A DNA stretch of 64,000 bases from contig NZ_RCWN01000001.1 in the NCBI RefSeq assembly GCF_003668555.1, positions 2,579,501 through 2,643,500 on the forward strand, given 5' to 3'. This document shows positions 26,286 through 33,438 of the stretch, piece by piece. This stretch comes from Notoacmeibacter ruber. GTDB taxonomy: Bacteria > Pseudomonadota > Alphaproteobacteria > Rhizobiales > Rhizobiaceae. The position numbers were made by a program, and so were the translations under genes. Position 1 is the first letter of the stretch. Each line of letters opens with the position of its first letter. Below the pieces are notes generated by a model. That model had not been told where the DNA came from and searched no databases. It was given only the letters and a program-made list of their open reading frames with translations.

Positions 26286-26786
26286 ATGGACAGCATCATT
26301 CACGGCGCCAACTGGTACATTGGCGAGATCAACCAGAAGAAGCGGCTGGAAGCCTGCGCGGTGCCGAACCTTCAGATGGCGCGCGAGCGGCTCAATTTCG
26401 GCTGGTTCGGTTTCGAACTGCCGACCGATATCGAACCGCCAACCTTCGAGTTCAGCCTCTACGGAACGCATCCCGACGTGATGAGCCGTTTCGGCCGGGA
26501 AGCCGGCGACTGGACCACCTTCACCTATTACGAGCGGCTGCGCGATATCGAGGCGGGCCGCAATCTCGGCCGCGTCGTCATCATCAAGGCGCTGCTGACC
26601 TCGATCAGCCAGCCGCGCGTGATCGGCAAGCGCGCCGACGCAACCCGTTATGGCGGCGGCGGTGTGTGGTTCTATCACGACATCTATAACGGCCAGACGG
26701 TTCACAAATTCTCGGTCCCGAACCAGACCCTCGTCATCGATGGCGTCGACTATTCGGCGGAATCGAACCGGCTTCTGGCGGTCTGA
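26286..26786 (+). CDS. tail tube protein (P2 FII-like)
   Basis: The 166-residue product fits the phage major tail tube family (P2 FII): N-terminal N-W-Y-I-G-E, the E-F-S-L-Y-G segment near residue 58 and the Y-Y-x-x-x-Y-N-G-x-x-V-H-K-F stretch late. It builds the inner DNA conduit around the tape measure. Order sheath, tube, E, tape measure is standard. Confidence 0.92.
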   Translation: MDSIIHGANWYIGEINQKKRLEACAVPNLQMARERLNFGWFGFELPTDIEPPTFEFSLYGTHPDVMSRFGREAGDWTTFTYYERLRDIEAGRNLGRVVIIKALLTSISQPRVIGKRADATRYGGGGVWFYHDIYNGQTVHKFSVPNQTLVIDGVDYSAESNRLLAV

Positions 26787-26788
26787 TC

Positions 26789-27226
26789 ATGAAGCCCGAC
26801 ACGGAAACCGAAACGACCGATCTTGCCGTCGATGCGTCCGAAATCCCGCTGCCGCCCGAAGAGCTCTCGCGCGACTGGGATGCCGAGCCGGAAGCGGCAG
26901 AGGCCGAAAAGGCCAAGGTCGAAGACACACCGCCTGCCGAAATCGCCGAACTCGACTTTCTTGAGGAGCCATCGGTCACGGTGACGCTTCGCTACCCGTT
27001 CCGCTTCGACGGCCGCGAGGTCCGCACGGTCACCATCCGTCCTCTCAGCGTTGCGGAGACGGGCGGCGTCATCCAGGCCAATCGCGATGCGAGTGTCCAC
27101 GATTTTTACGCGGTGATGACCGGCCTGCCCGCAGCTGTGATCCGCGCCTTGCCGGGCGAGGACGGCGAGGCGGTGACGGGGGCCGCCTTCGATTTTTTGC
27201 CCCGCTTCATGAGGGGCGGCGGCTGA
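26789..27226 (+). CDS. tail assembly chaperone GpE
   Basis: After an acidic disordered N-terminus (residues 1-55), the segment with L-R-Y-P-F-R-F-D-G and T-I-R-P-L-S-V-A-E matches the P2/Mu tail assembly protein E family. These chaperones bind the tape measure during tail assembly. Near its 3' end the gene carries the heptamer T-TTT-TTG in frame, allowing some ribosomes to shift into the -1 frame and make the longer E' form. Length 145 for the unshifted form. Confidence 0.85.
   Translation: MKPDTETETTDLAVDASEIPLPPEELSRDWDAEPEAAEAEKAKVEDTPPAEIAELDFLEEPSVTVTLRYPFRFDGREVRTVTIRPLSVAETGGVIQANRDASVHDFYAVMTGLPAAVIRALPGEDGEAVTGAAFDFLPRFMRGGG
27193..27199 (+). promoter_or_regulatory. programmed -1 ribosomal frameshift site T-TTT-TTG
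   Basis: The seven bases TTTTTTG lie in the correct phase of gene E (X-XXY-YYZ). The -1 frame continues past the E stop at 27226 to a stop at 27385. P2 uses the same heptamer for its E/E' frameshift, and a shifted chaperone is conserved across long-tailed phages. Confidence 0.8.
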
Positions 27227-27387
27227 ACGCCGATCCGCGCCGCTGGCGGCGCATGGCGCTCGCCTTTTGCCGCTTTTCCATGACGCCCCTGCCCGCCGTC
27301 CTTTCCATGGTCTGGGGCGATTTTCTCGCCTGGTCGGACGAAGCCGGCCTGATGGCAAAGGCTGAGAGGGAAACGCCCGATGGCTGA
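27193..27387 (+). CDS. GpE' extension made by -1 frameshift (tail assembly chaperone, long form)
   Basis: After slippage at 27193-27199 translation continues for about 62 residues to the TGA at 27385. The extension contains the GpE-like pattern W-R-R-M-A-L-A-F then M-V-W-G-D-F-L-A-W-S-D-E-A, recognisable as the second tail chaperone domain (Mu gp42, P2 E'). There is no independent ribosome site for it. Its end overlaps the tape measure start at 27380 by eight bases. The full product would run from 26789 to 27387 as one fused protein. Confidence 0.78.
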   Translation, partial: FFAPLHEGRRLNADPRRWRRMALAFCRFSMTPLPAVLSMVWGDFLAWSDEAGLMAKAERETPDG

Positions 27388-30300
27388 TTTCGACGTCTCC
27401 CTGCGTTTCGGCATCGATTTCCGGAAGGAAGAGGGTCGCGCCGTCTCCGGCGCGCTCGACGACATCCGCAAGCAGCTCGACCAGCTCGGCCGTCAAAGCG
27501 GCGTTCGGCTTCAGGCCGATGCGCTGAACGATCTTGAGCGGGCAGCAGAGAAGGCGCGCCGCGCCTATCGCGGTGTCGGAGATGCCGAGGACCGGTTGAA
27601 GCGGCCGGATGGCACCGAAGCGCTTCTGCGAGAGACCCGCCGTCTTGGGGCCGAACTCGACCGGAACACCAGCCGGACACGCGAATTGCGTTCGACGGTC
27701 GAGGGCCTGAAGAGCGCCCGCGGCGCCGAAGCGATCGCCGGCGACATCACGCGGATGCGCCGGGCATCCGACCAGGCCGAAAGCCGCCTGCGCGTGCTTG
27801 GCCTCGCGGCGAAGGAGCTCGGAGACGCGCCGGGCGCACGCAAACTCCGCGAAGAGATGGACCGGCTGGGCCTTGCCGGTGAAGAGGCGCGTCGCGAGAT
27901 CGGCCTTGTCGACGACGAGGTAAGGAAGCTTGGCCGGTCGACCGGCGCCGAAAGGCTGGAGCGGGATCTGAAGGGCGCCGGGCGGGAAGCGGGCGAACTG
28001 GAACGCCGGCTGGAGCGGGTCGATCGCGCCGGGCGGCGGCTTGGCGGGAGCCGAGGTGTCGGTGTTGGGCGGGCTATCGAGTCCGCTGCCGACCGCTCCG
28101 GCATCGGCATGGTCGCCGGCGTGCCCGCAGCCTTCATGGGCGGAACTGCTGTCGCTGTCGGCGCTGCGGCGGGTGGGGCGATCTATGGCGGCACCTTATC
28201 GACCCGGCGCGCGATCAGCGTTGAATCGGCAATGGCAAGCGTCAAGCGTGCCATGAAAAACCCGTCGCCCGATCAGCTGGCCATTATCGAAGGGGCGATC
28301 CGCACGACATCACAGGAGACAGGCCAGCCGATCGAAGAGATTGCTGCGCTCGTCGCCGAAGCCGCGAAGTCCGGCACGGCCTATGACGGCCTTCTCGATG
28401 TCACGCGCCTTGGCGGACGCTACGCGATCGCCGCCGAAATGTCGCCGGCCGGTGCCGGCAAGACGCTGGCCGAACTGCGCAATCAGTTCGGTCTGAACAC
28501 GGCGGGCATGACGGCGCTGGCGGACTCGATCAACTACGTTGCCGACAATTCGAACACCACCGAAGCGGTTATCGGCGACTTCGTTCGCAAGGCGGGCACG
28601 GAAGGCGCCAGCCGCTTCGCGCCGGAAGACCTCGTTGCCTTCGGAGCGATAACCGGCGGCGTGGGGCAGAACCCCGCAGAAGCCGGCAATGCGTTCGGCA
28701 AGACCGTGCAGCGGCTGATGAATGCGCCGGCGCTTCGCGACCGGGATATGAACCGCGCGCTCGGGCGCCTCGGTTTTTCGGCGCGCTCTGTCCAGAAAGG
28801 CATGGTGGACGATCCGACGAGCACGATGATGTCGATCCTGGAAGGGCTTTCGAAGCTGGAGCCGGCGCAACGCTCCATGGCCCTCGAAGGGATTGGCGGC
28901 ATGGAATATGGCGGCAAGCTGGGCGTGTTGGTTGACCAGTTGCCGGCCCTGCGGCAAGCCCTTTCCGATTCCAGAAGTCCAGAGGCGCAAGGTTCGGTCG
29001 ACGCCACCTTCAAGATATTCAATGAAACAAGCGAACAGCGCATCGCCCAGGCACTGGCTTCGATTGGTGATCTCGGCAGCGAGATCGGCAAGAGCTTCGT
29101 GCCAGCGGTCAACGATTTCGCCATGTGGGTCTCGCGCCTCGTCGGCGGCTGGGCCGAAGAGATGCGCGACGCCGATGCGGTCGACCGCGCTCTGAGTGCC
29201 GCCGAGGAGGGCCGGCCGATCGATCCCGTTGATCGCCAGCGTTTCGCTGGCAGGGTAAGCGCCGACCGGGAGCGTCGCGCCAGGACGCTCCGTGCCGTGC
29301 GGCGGGGTAAGGCGGCCGCCTCAGAGGATGTCGGCACCGTGGTCTCCGACGAGATCGAAAATCTTGAAGGACAGATCGCCGACCTCCAGGCGCAGCTCGA
29401 CGGCCGAAGCGCCAATCTTCGTGAACTTCCAGGCGGCGTGGCGCCGGTGGACCCCGCTGCGGATAATCTGCGCGACGAGATCATGCGTCTTCGCATGGCG
29501 ATCGAGGATCTTCGAAAGGGCTTTGAAGCGGCTCCAAAAGCAGAGGGGATCAGCTTCGAGGGTGGCTCTGGTGGCGCCCGCATGTGGTACGCGAACGCAC
29601 GGACGTCCTCGTCCGGTAGCGGTGGCGCTCGCCTCTGGAAGGCGTCCTATGGCGGCGAGAATTTCTCGGCCGGTGGTTCAGGCACGGCGGCCGCCTATAC
29701 CGGTCCGGCAAGCTATGGCGGCACCGCGCCCGGCGATCTTTCCGGTTCGGCCATCGGCCCGGCACCACAGATGCGCGCCAGGCTAATGCGTGATCTCGTT
29801 GGCAGCTACGCGCTCACACCTGAACAGGCCGCCGGCATTGTCGGCAATCTCGATCATGAGAGCGGCGGCTTCACCAGCTTGCAGGAGAAATCCCCGGTCG
29901 CCGGGCGTGGCGGAGCAGGTCTGCCCATGTGGACGGGACCGCGCCGCCGCGCTTTCGAGAAATTCGCGGCCGCCAACGGTCTCGACCCCTCATCCTATGA
30001 GGCGAACTGGCGTTTCATGACGGAAGGCGAACCGGACGAATGGAACCGCGCCCTGGACGCCGTGCGCGGCCAGACGAGCACGGACGGGGCCATGCGCGCC
30101 TTTGAGCGGACTTACGAACGCGCCGGCGTGAAGAACTACAGAAGCCGGGGTGACCGCGCCGCCGCCGCGCTTTCAGCCTATCAGCAGGCAGAAACCCACG
30201 AAGCTGGCGTCGGACGTCTCGCACCACTCAGCTACACGAACACAGGGGCGATCCGGTCACAGAAGGTAACGCCGGAGCTGGAGGAACAGATCCGGCGCGG

Positions 30301-30910
30301 CGTCCAGGCCGTCTATGGCGATGGGTACAGCGTTGAGGTCTATTCGGGCGGCCAGCCGAAGAAGGGGTCGGGTCTCGCCCGCATCGGATCGACCCGCCAT
30401 GATGGCGGCCGGGCGGCCGATCTCTACGTGGTCGGTCCGGATGGCAAGCGCGTCACCGGGGACCAGCTCGCTCGCCTGGGTCAGCACTGGGCCGCTTCCG
30501 GACACGGCGGCGTTGGTCTCGAAATGCGTGGCGGCGGCATCCATCTCGATAATCATCGCGACCGTGCAAAACACTGGAACTACGCAAATGAGCGGGGGCG
30601 TTACACGGCCGGGCAAGCCGCCGCGATGCGTGATGGCCTCGCCGGCATTCCCCCCGCCTATGCCGACCCCGACGCGCTCGATCCCGCCCGCTACGCCGAA
30701 GATGGCTGGGCGAAGAGCGGACGTCCGGTTCCCTTGCCGAAGGCCCGCCCCGAGCGCGCCCCGGCTGCGCGCGGCGCCACAACGACAGTTCACAATTATC
30801 ACGGCGTCGATCCGCAGGTGATGGCGCTCCGCGCCCAGCGCCGCCAGCGTCGCGATATCGCCATGGCCGAAGCGCGGGCCATGCACGATACCGCCGTTCC
30901 GGCCGCATAA
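27380..30910 (+). CDS. tape measure protein with two C-terminal wall-hydrolase domains
   Basis: Of the 1176 residues, 1-215 are coiled-coil and basic, about 225-270 are hydrophobic, and 275-600 match the TP901-type tape measure core. Residues about 797-935 form a phage tail lysozyme-type domain (T-P-E-Q-A-A-G-I-V-G-N-L-x-x-E-S-G-G-F, with candidate catalytic Glu). Residues about 959-1067 resemble an M15-like peptidase with R-H-D-G-G-R-A-A-D-L and a later G-G-I-H-L-D-N, the His/Asp/His pattern of zinc-binding sites. Tape measures set tail length and are injected first, so these domains may open the cell wall locally during entry. Confidence 0.85.
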   Translation: MADFDVSLRFGIDFRKEEGRAVSGALDDIRKQLDQLGRQSGVRLQADALNDLERAAEKARRAYRGVGDAEDRLKRPDGTEALLRETRRLGAELDRNTSRTRELRSTVEGLKSARGAEAIAGDITRMRRASDQAESRLRVLGLAAKELGDAPGARKLREEMDRLGLAGEEARREIGLVDDEVRKLGRSTGAERLERDLKGAGREAGELERRLERVDRAGRRLGGSRGVGVGRAIESAADRSGIGMVAGVPAAFMGGTAVAVGAAAGGAIYGGTLSTRRAISVESAMASVKRAMKNPSPDQLAIIEGAIRTTSQETGQPIEEIAALVAEAAKSGTAYDGLLDVTRLGGRYAIAAEMSPAGAGKTLAELRNQFGLNTAGMTALADSINYVADNSNTTEAVIGDFVRKAGTEGASRFAPEDLVAFGAITGGVGQNPAEAGNAFGKTVQRLMNAPALRDRDMNRALGRLGFSARSVQKGMVDDPTSTMMSILEGLSKLEPAQRSMALEGIGGMEYGGKLGVLVDQLPALRQALSDSRSPEAQGSVDATFKIFNETSEQRIAQALASIGDLGSEIGKSFVPAVNDFAMWVSRLVGGWAEEMRDADAVDRALSAAEEGRPIDPVDRQRFAGRVSADRERRARTLRAVRRGKAAASEDVGTVVSDEIENLEGQIADLQAQLDGRSANLRELPGGVAPVDPAADNLRDEIMRLRMAIEDLRKGFEAAPKAEGISFEGGSGGARMWYANARTSSSGSGGARLWKASYGGENFSAGGSGTAAAYTGPASYGGTAPGDLSGSAIGPAPQMRARLMRDLVGSYALTPEQAAGIVGNLDHESGGFTSLQEKSPVAGRGGAGLPMWTGPRRRAFEKFAAANGLDPSSYEANWRFMTEGEPDEWNRALDAVRGQTSTDGAMRAFERTYERAGVKNYRSRGDRAAAALSAYQQAETHEAGVGRLAPLSYTNTGAIRSQKVTPELEEQIRRGVQAVYGDGYSVEVYSGGQPKKGSGLARIGSTRHDGGRAADLYVVGPDGKRVTGDQLARLGQHWAASGHGGVGLEMRGGGIHLDNHRDRAKHWNYANERGRYTAGQAAAMRDGLAGIPPAYADPDALDPARYAEDGWAKSGRPVPLPKARPERAPAARGATTTVHNYHGVDPQVMALRAQRRQRRDIAMAEARAMHDTAVPAA

Positions 30911-30921
30911 GGACCGAAGCG

Positions 30922-31332
30922 ATGGCCACACGAACCCACTGCTCAATCGGCAAGGCCCAGCTGAAAGTGATCGGCCTCAATCCCGAGATCATCAATCTGG
31001 AATCCGAAGCGCGCTTGCCCGGTGCGCCGACCTGGCGCGGGATGGACTATCAGGCGACCGGCATGGGTGAACGCCGCATTCTGATCCGCGCCCGTACCGC
31101 GCCGCATCTGGTCGGCGGCCTCGATGCGCTCGATTGGCTGTTCGTCCACCAGGAGCGCCAGGAGGCGGTCAATTTCCTGCGCCTCGGCACCAATTACATG
31201 GCGCGCCGGATCGGCACGGTTGGCGTGCGCTTCGTCGGTGTCGAGGAAACCAAACTCCACCCGCTGGACGGGCGCGGCCGCATCGTGGAGGTGGAGATCG
31301 ACCTCGTGGTGCTCGGAGGGCGCGCGCGATGA
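30922..31332 (+). CDS. tail protein U
   Basis: The 136-residue product matches the P2 gpU family: N-x-E-x-R-L-P-G-x-P-x-W-R-type start and Y-M-A-R-R-I-G-T-V-G-V-R near residue 92. GpU is a minor tail/baseplate component. It overlaps gene X by four bases and precedes X and D as in P2-type tails. Confidence 0.82.
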   Translation: MATRTHCSIGKAQLKVIGLNPEIINLESEARLPGAPTWRGMDYQATGMGERRILIRARTAPHLVGGLDALDWLFVHQERQEAVNFLRLGTNYMARRIGTVGVRFVGVEETKLHPLDGRGRIVEVEIDLVVLGGRAR

Positions 31333-31547
31333 GACGGGCCGTGACGGATGCACCGATCCGCCTCGACAGGCTCGCCAAAAGCCTTTTCGGCAGCGAGCAG
31401 AGCGGCACGGTCGAGGCGCTGCTGGCCGCCAACCCACTTCTGGCTCTCTCCCTGCAGGTCGATTTCGTCGTGCCGGCCGGGACCGTGCTCTCCATTCCGG
31501 AAACGGTCGAGACGCCCGCCGACCGACTGACCCGGCCGTGGGAGTAA
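31329..31547 (+). CDS. tail protein X (LysM-like)
   Basis: ATG at 31329 overlaps the U stop. The 72-residue protein has the tail protein X pattern: D-A-P-I-R-L-D-R-L-A-K-S-L-F-G, then L-L-A-A-N-P-L-L-A and a late V-P-A-G-T-V-L-x-I-P. The family is LysM-related and is found in the hub of contractile baseplates. Confidence 0.85.
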   Translation: MRRAVTDAPIRLDRLAKSLFGSEQSGTVEALLAANPLLALSLQVDFVVPAGTVLSIPETVETPADRLTRPWE

Positions 31548-31553
31548 GCAACC

Positions 31554-32570
31554 ATGCGGACCCCTGAAATCGTCATCACAGGGCCGGACGGCCGCAATCT
31601 TGCCGAACGCCTGGCCGACCTCTTCATCGGCGTCCGGATCAGCGATCTTGCCATGGGCGAAGCGGATGAACTGCAGATCCGCTTTCGCCGCCAGCGGCCC
31701 TATCTGCAGCCGCCCGCCGCCGACACCGAATTTCGCGCCGCGATCGGCTGGAAGGGTGGCCCTTTGAGCGAATTCGGCACCTTTCGCTATCAGAGAACGC
31801 TTTATACGGGCGAACCGGAGAGCGGCCAGGAGATGGTGCTGGTTTGCCGGGCGGTGGAAATGAGCGATGGCTGGAAGGGCGTCGACTCCGAGCATTTCGA
31901 CGAGGAGAACGGCCACCGGACCTATGGCGACGTGCTGCGGACGCTCGCCAGGCGCGAGGGATTGCCAGCCGCGATCGACCCGGCAATCGACGCACTGGAG
32001 CTGCCGGGCGGCTATCTTCTGCGCTGGCGGCAATCGGCGGTCGGACTGGCCTCGGAAATCGGCGAGGATCTCGGCGCGATCGTCAAGCTGCAGGCCGGAA
32101 AACTGACGGTTCGGCGGCGCGGGACATCACAGACGCCATCGGGATCGAGCCTGCCGCCGATCGTCATCCCTTTCGATCCAAACCGCTCCTTTCAGGTCGA
32201 TATCGAGCCGCGTTACGGCGTCGCTTCTGTCGCGGGGGGCTGGTTCGATGCGTCGGCCGGGCGTCCAAAGGAAGCACTGGCGCAGCTCGGCCGTGGCTCC
32301 GCCCGGATCGGCCTGCCGCATCTTTTCGGCTCCGAACAGCTTGCTGCGGCGGTTGCCGGCGCCGCGGCCGCGCGCATGGAAGCGGAGACAGCCAAGGCGA
32401 TCTTCGAGATGGAGGGCGATGCCCGCGCCGTCGCCGACGCGCCGGTCCGCCCGCAAGGCTTCGGGCCGGACATCGACAATATCAACTGGATTGCGCTGGC
32501 CTGTTATCACGAAGCGGGACCGGAAGCCGGATGGTCGACGATCGTCGAAGCGGAAATGGGCTGGTTCTGA
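31554..32570 (+). CDS. late control protein D (baseplate hub)
   Basis: The sequence matches the phage late control D / Mu gp44 hub family: D-L-A-M-G-E-A-D-E-L near residues 31-42, G-T-F-R-Y-Q-x-T-L-Y-T-G-E, then Y-G-D-V-L-R-T-L-A. The C-terminus ends with N-I-N-W-I-A as in related hubs. With V it makes the central baseplate spike complex. It closes the tail unit; the next gene is on the other strand. Confidence 0.87.
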   Translation: MRTPEIVITGPDGRNLAERLADLFIGVRISDLAMGEADELQIRFRRQRPYLQPPAADTEFRAAIGWKGGPLSEFGTFRYQRTLYTGEPESGQEMVLVCRAVEMSDGWKGVDSEHFDEENGHRTYGDVLRTLARREGLPAAIDPAIDALELPGGYLLRWRQSAVGLASEIGEDLGAIVKLQAGKLTVRRRGTSQTPSGSSLPPIVIPFDPNRSFQVDIEPRYGVASVAGGWFDASAGRPKEALAQLGRGSARIGLPHLFGSEQLAAAVAGAAAARMEAETAKAIFEMEGDARAVADAPVRPQGFGPDIDNINWIALACYHEAGPEAGWSTIVEAEMGWF

Positions 32571-32575
32571 TGGCG

Positions 32576-33079
32576 TCAGTCGGCTTGCGGAAAGGTGCGG
32601 CATCTGACGAGGCGGGGATCGTCGAGCTCCTCGATCCAAAGGCTCATGCCGGGGATGGCCACCCGCGCCTCGCGGTAACCCGAACTGTTTTTCTTCGCGA
32701 CCGCCTCCTCCAGAAGACGCCGTCCCATCTCGGGGTTGAGGTCGTTCCGCCACATGCGCATGGCGGCAATGCAGGCAGCGTCCAGATCGGCCGGATCGGC
32801 GGCGTAGGAAAGCGCCACCTCGATGCCTTTCGGATTGACCCGGAATTGAAGCCCTGCCGCTTCGCCTATGCAGTTGCTCTCGGAGCATTCGAAATTCGTC
32901 GCAATGCCGCCTTCCTGCAAAAGCCTTTCGGAGAACATCCGACCGAAAGCCGATTTGATCGCGGCATCCTTCAGGCGGTCCTGTTCGGTGTAGACATACT
33001 CGTCTTCATTCTCTGCAGTTTCAGCAACAGAGGGCGAAGCGATAAGGCTGATCGCAATCGCCGCGACAAATCGTCTCAT
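32576..33079 (-). CDS. secreted hypothetical protein
   Basis: With ATG at 33079 the 167-residue product has a signal peptide (M-R-R-F, hydrophobic core, cleavage after S-V-A) and a mature domain with one Cys pair (E-C-S-E-S-N-C). Nothing matches a known family by eye. It runs against the phage genes, tail-to-tail with gpD five bases away, and divergent from com. It is therefore likely a lysogeny-expressed cargo gene acting in the periplasm or outside the cell. Confidence 0.6.
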   Translation of the reverse strand: MRRFVAAIAISLIASPSVAETAENEDEYVYTEQDRLKDAAIKSAFGRMFSERLLQEGGIATNFECSESNCIGEAAGLQFRVNPKGIEVALSYAADPADLDAACIAAMRMWRNDLNPEMGRRLLEEAVAKKNSSGYREARVAIPGMSLWIEELDDPRLVRCRTFPQAD

Positions 33080-33104
33080 CCGATGCCTCCATAATCCGGG
33101 CGTC

Positions 33105-33120
33105 CGGAGCGAACGCTCCG
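33105..33120. promoter_or_regulatory. 16-bp palindrome between the secreted-protein gene and com
   Basis: The sequence CGGAGCG-AA-CGCTCCG has perfect 7-bp arms with a 2-bp spacer. It lies between two divergent starts (33079 minus, 33233 plus). It could be an operator for a repressor or a hairpin in the minus-strand leader. It differs in sequence from the CTGACA sites. A half-site GTCAG is present nearby at 33150. Confidence 0.45.
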
Positions 33121-33232
33121 ATGACGGGCCTAGATTGGCGTCCCGACCCGTCAGACAGCACAAAGAGATAACTGCCCCGCCCGGCTCGCTTTCGCAAGCC
33201 GCCGGAAGGTGGACAGAAGTCGTTAGAGAACC

Positions 33233-33385
33233 ATGAAGAAGGACATCCGCTGCGTTTCGTGCCAGGCGCTGCTTTTCAAAATTGCATCAACCAGGGGGCA
33301 GACGCCCGCTCGTCTGCCGGGTATAGAAATCAAGTGCCGCCGATGCGGCGCACTCAACGCTTTCAGGGCCGACGAGCCCGATTGA
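33233..33385 (+). CDS. com: Com-like zinc-finger translational regulator
   Basis: A 50-residue protein with two C-x2-C pairs (C-V-S-C at residues 7-10 and C-R-R-C near 34-37), the I-E-I-K-C-R-R-C-G-A-L-N motif and a basic character matches the Com family. In phage Mu, Com binds the mom mRNA and opens a hairpin that hides the mom ribosome site and GUG start. Here the next gene is a C5 methyltransferase with a GUG start inside a hairpin, 40 bp downstream. Com should therefore activate its translation late in infection. The frame is short but has conserved spacing and is clearly real. Confidence 0.85.
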   Translation: MKKDIRCVSCQALLFKIASTRGQTPARLPGIEIKCRRCGALNAFRADEPD

Positions 33386-33422
33386 ACCGATCGCCACAGA
33401 GCGCCTCTTTCGAAAGGATGCT

Positions 33423-33438
33423 TATGTGGCTTCACATA
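33423..33438 (+). promoter_or_regulatory. hairpin sequestering the dcm start codon
   Basis: TATGTG-GCTT-CACATA forms a six-base-pair stem and four-base loop; the dcm GTG start (33426-33428) lies within the 5' arm. Immediately before it, CTTTCGAAAG (33407-33416) is a 10-bp palindrome that contains most of the AAAGG ribosome site. This resembles the Mu mom leader that Com opens. An out-of-frame ATG at 33424 overlaps the GTG. Confidence 0.6.
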
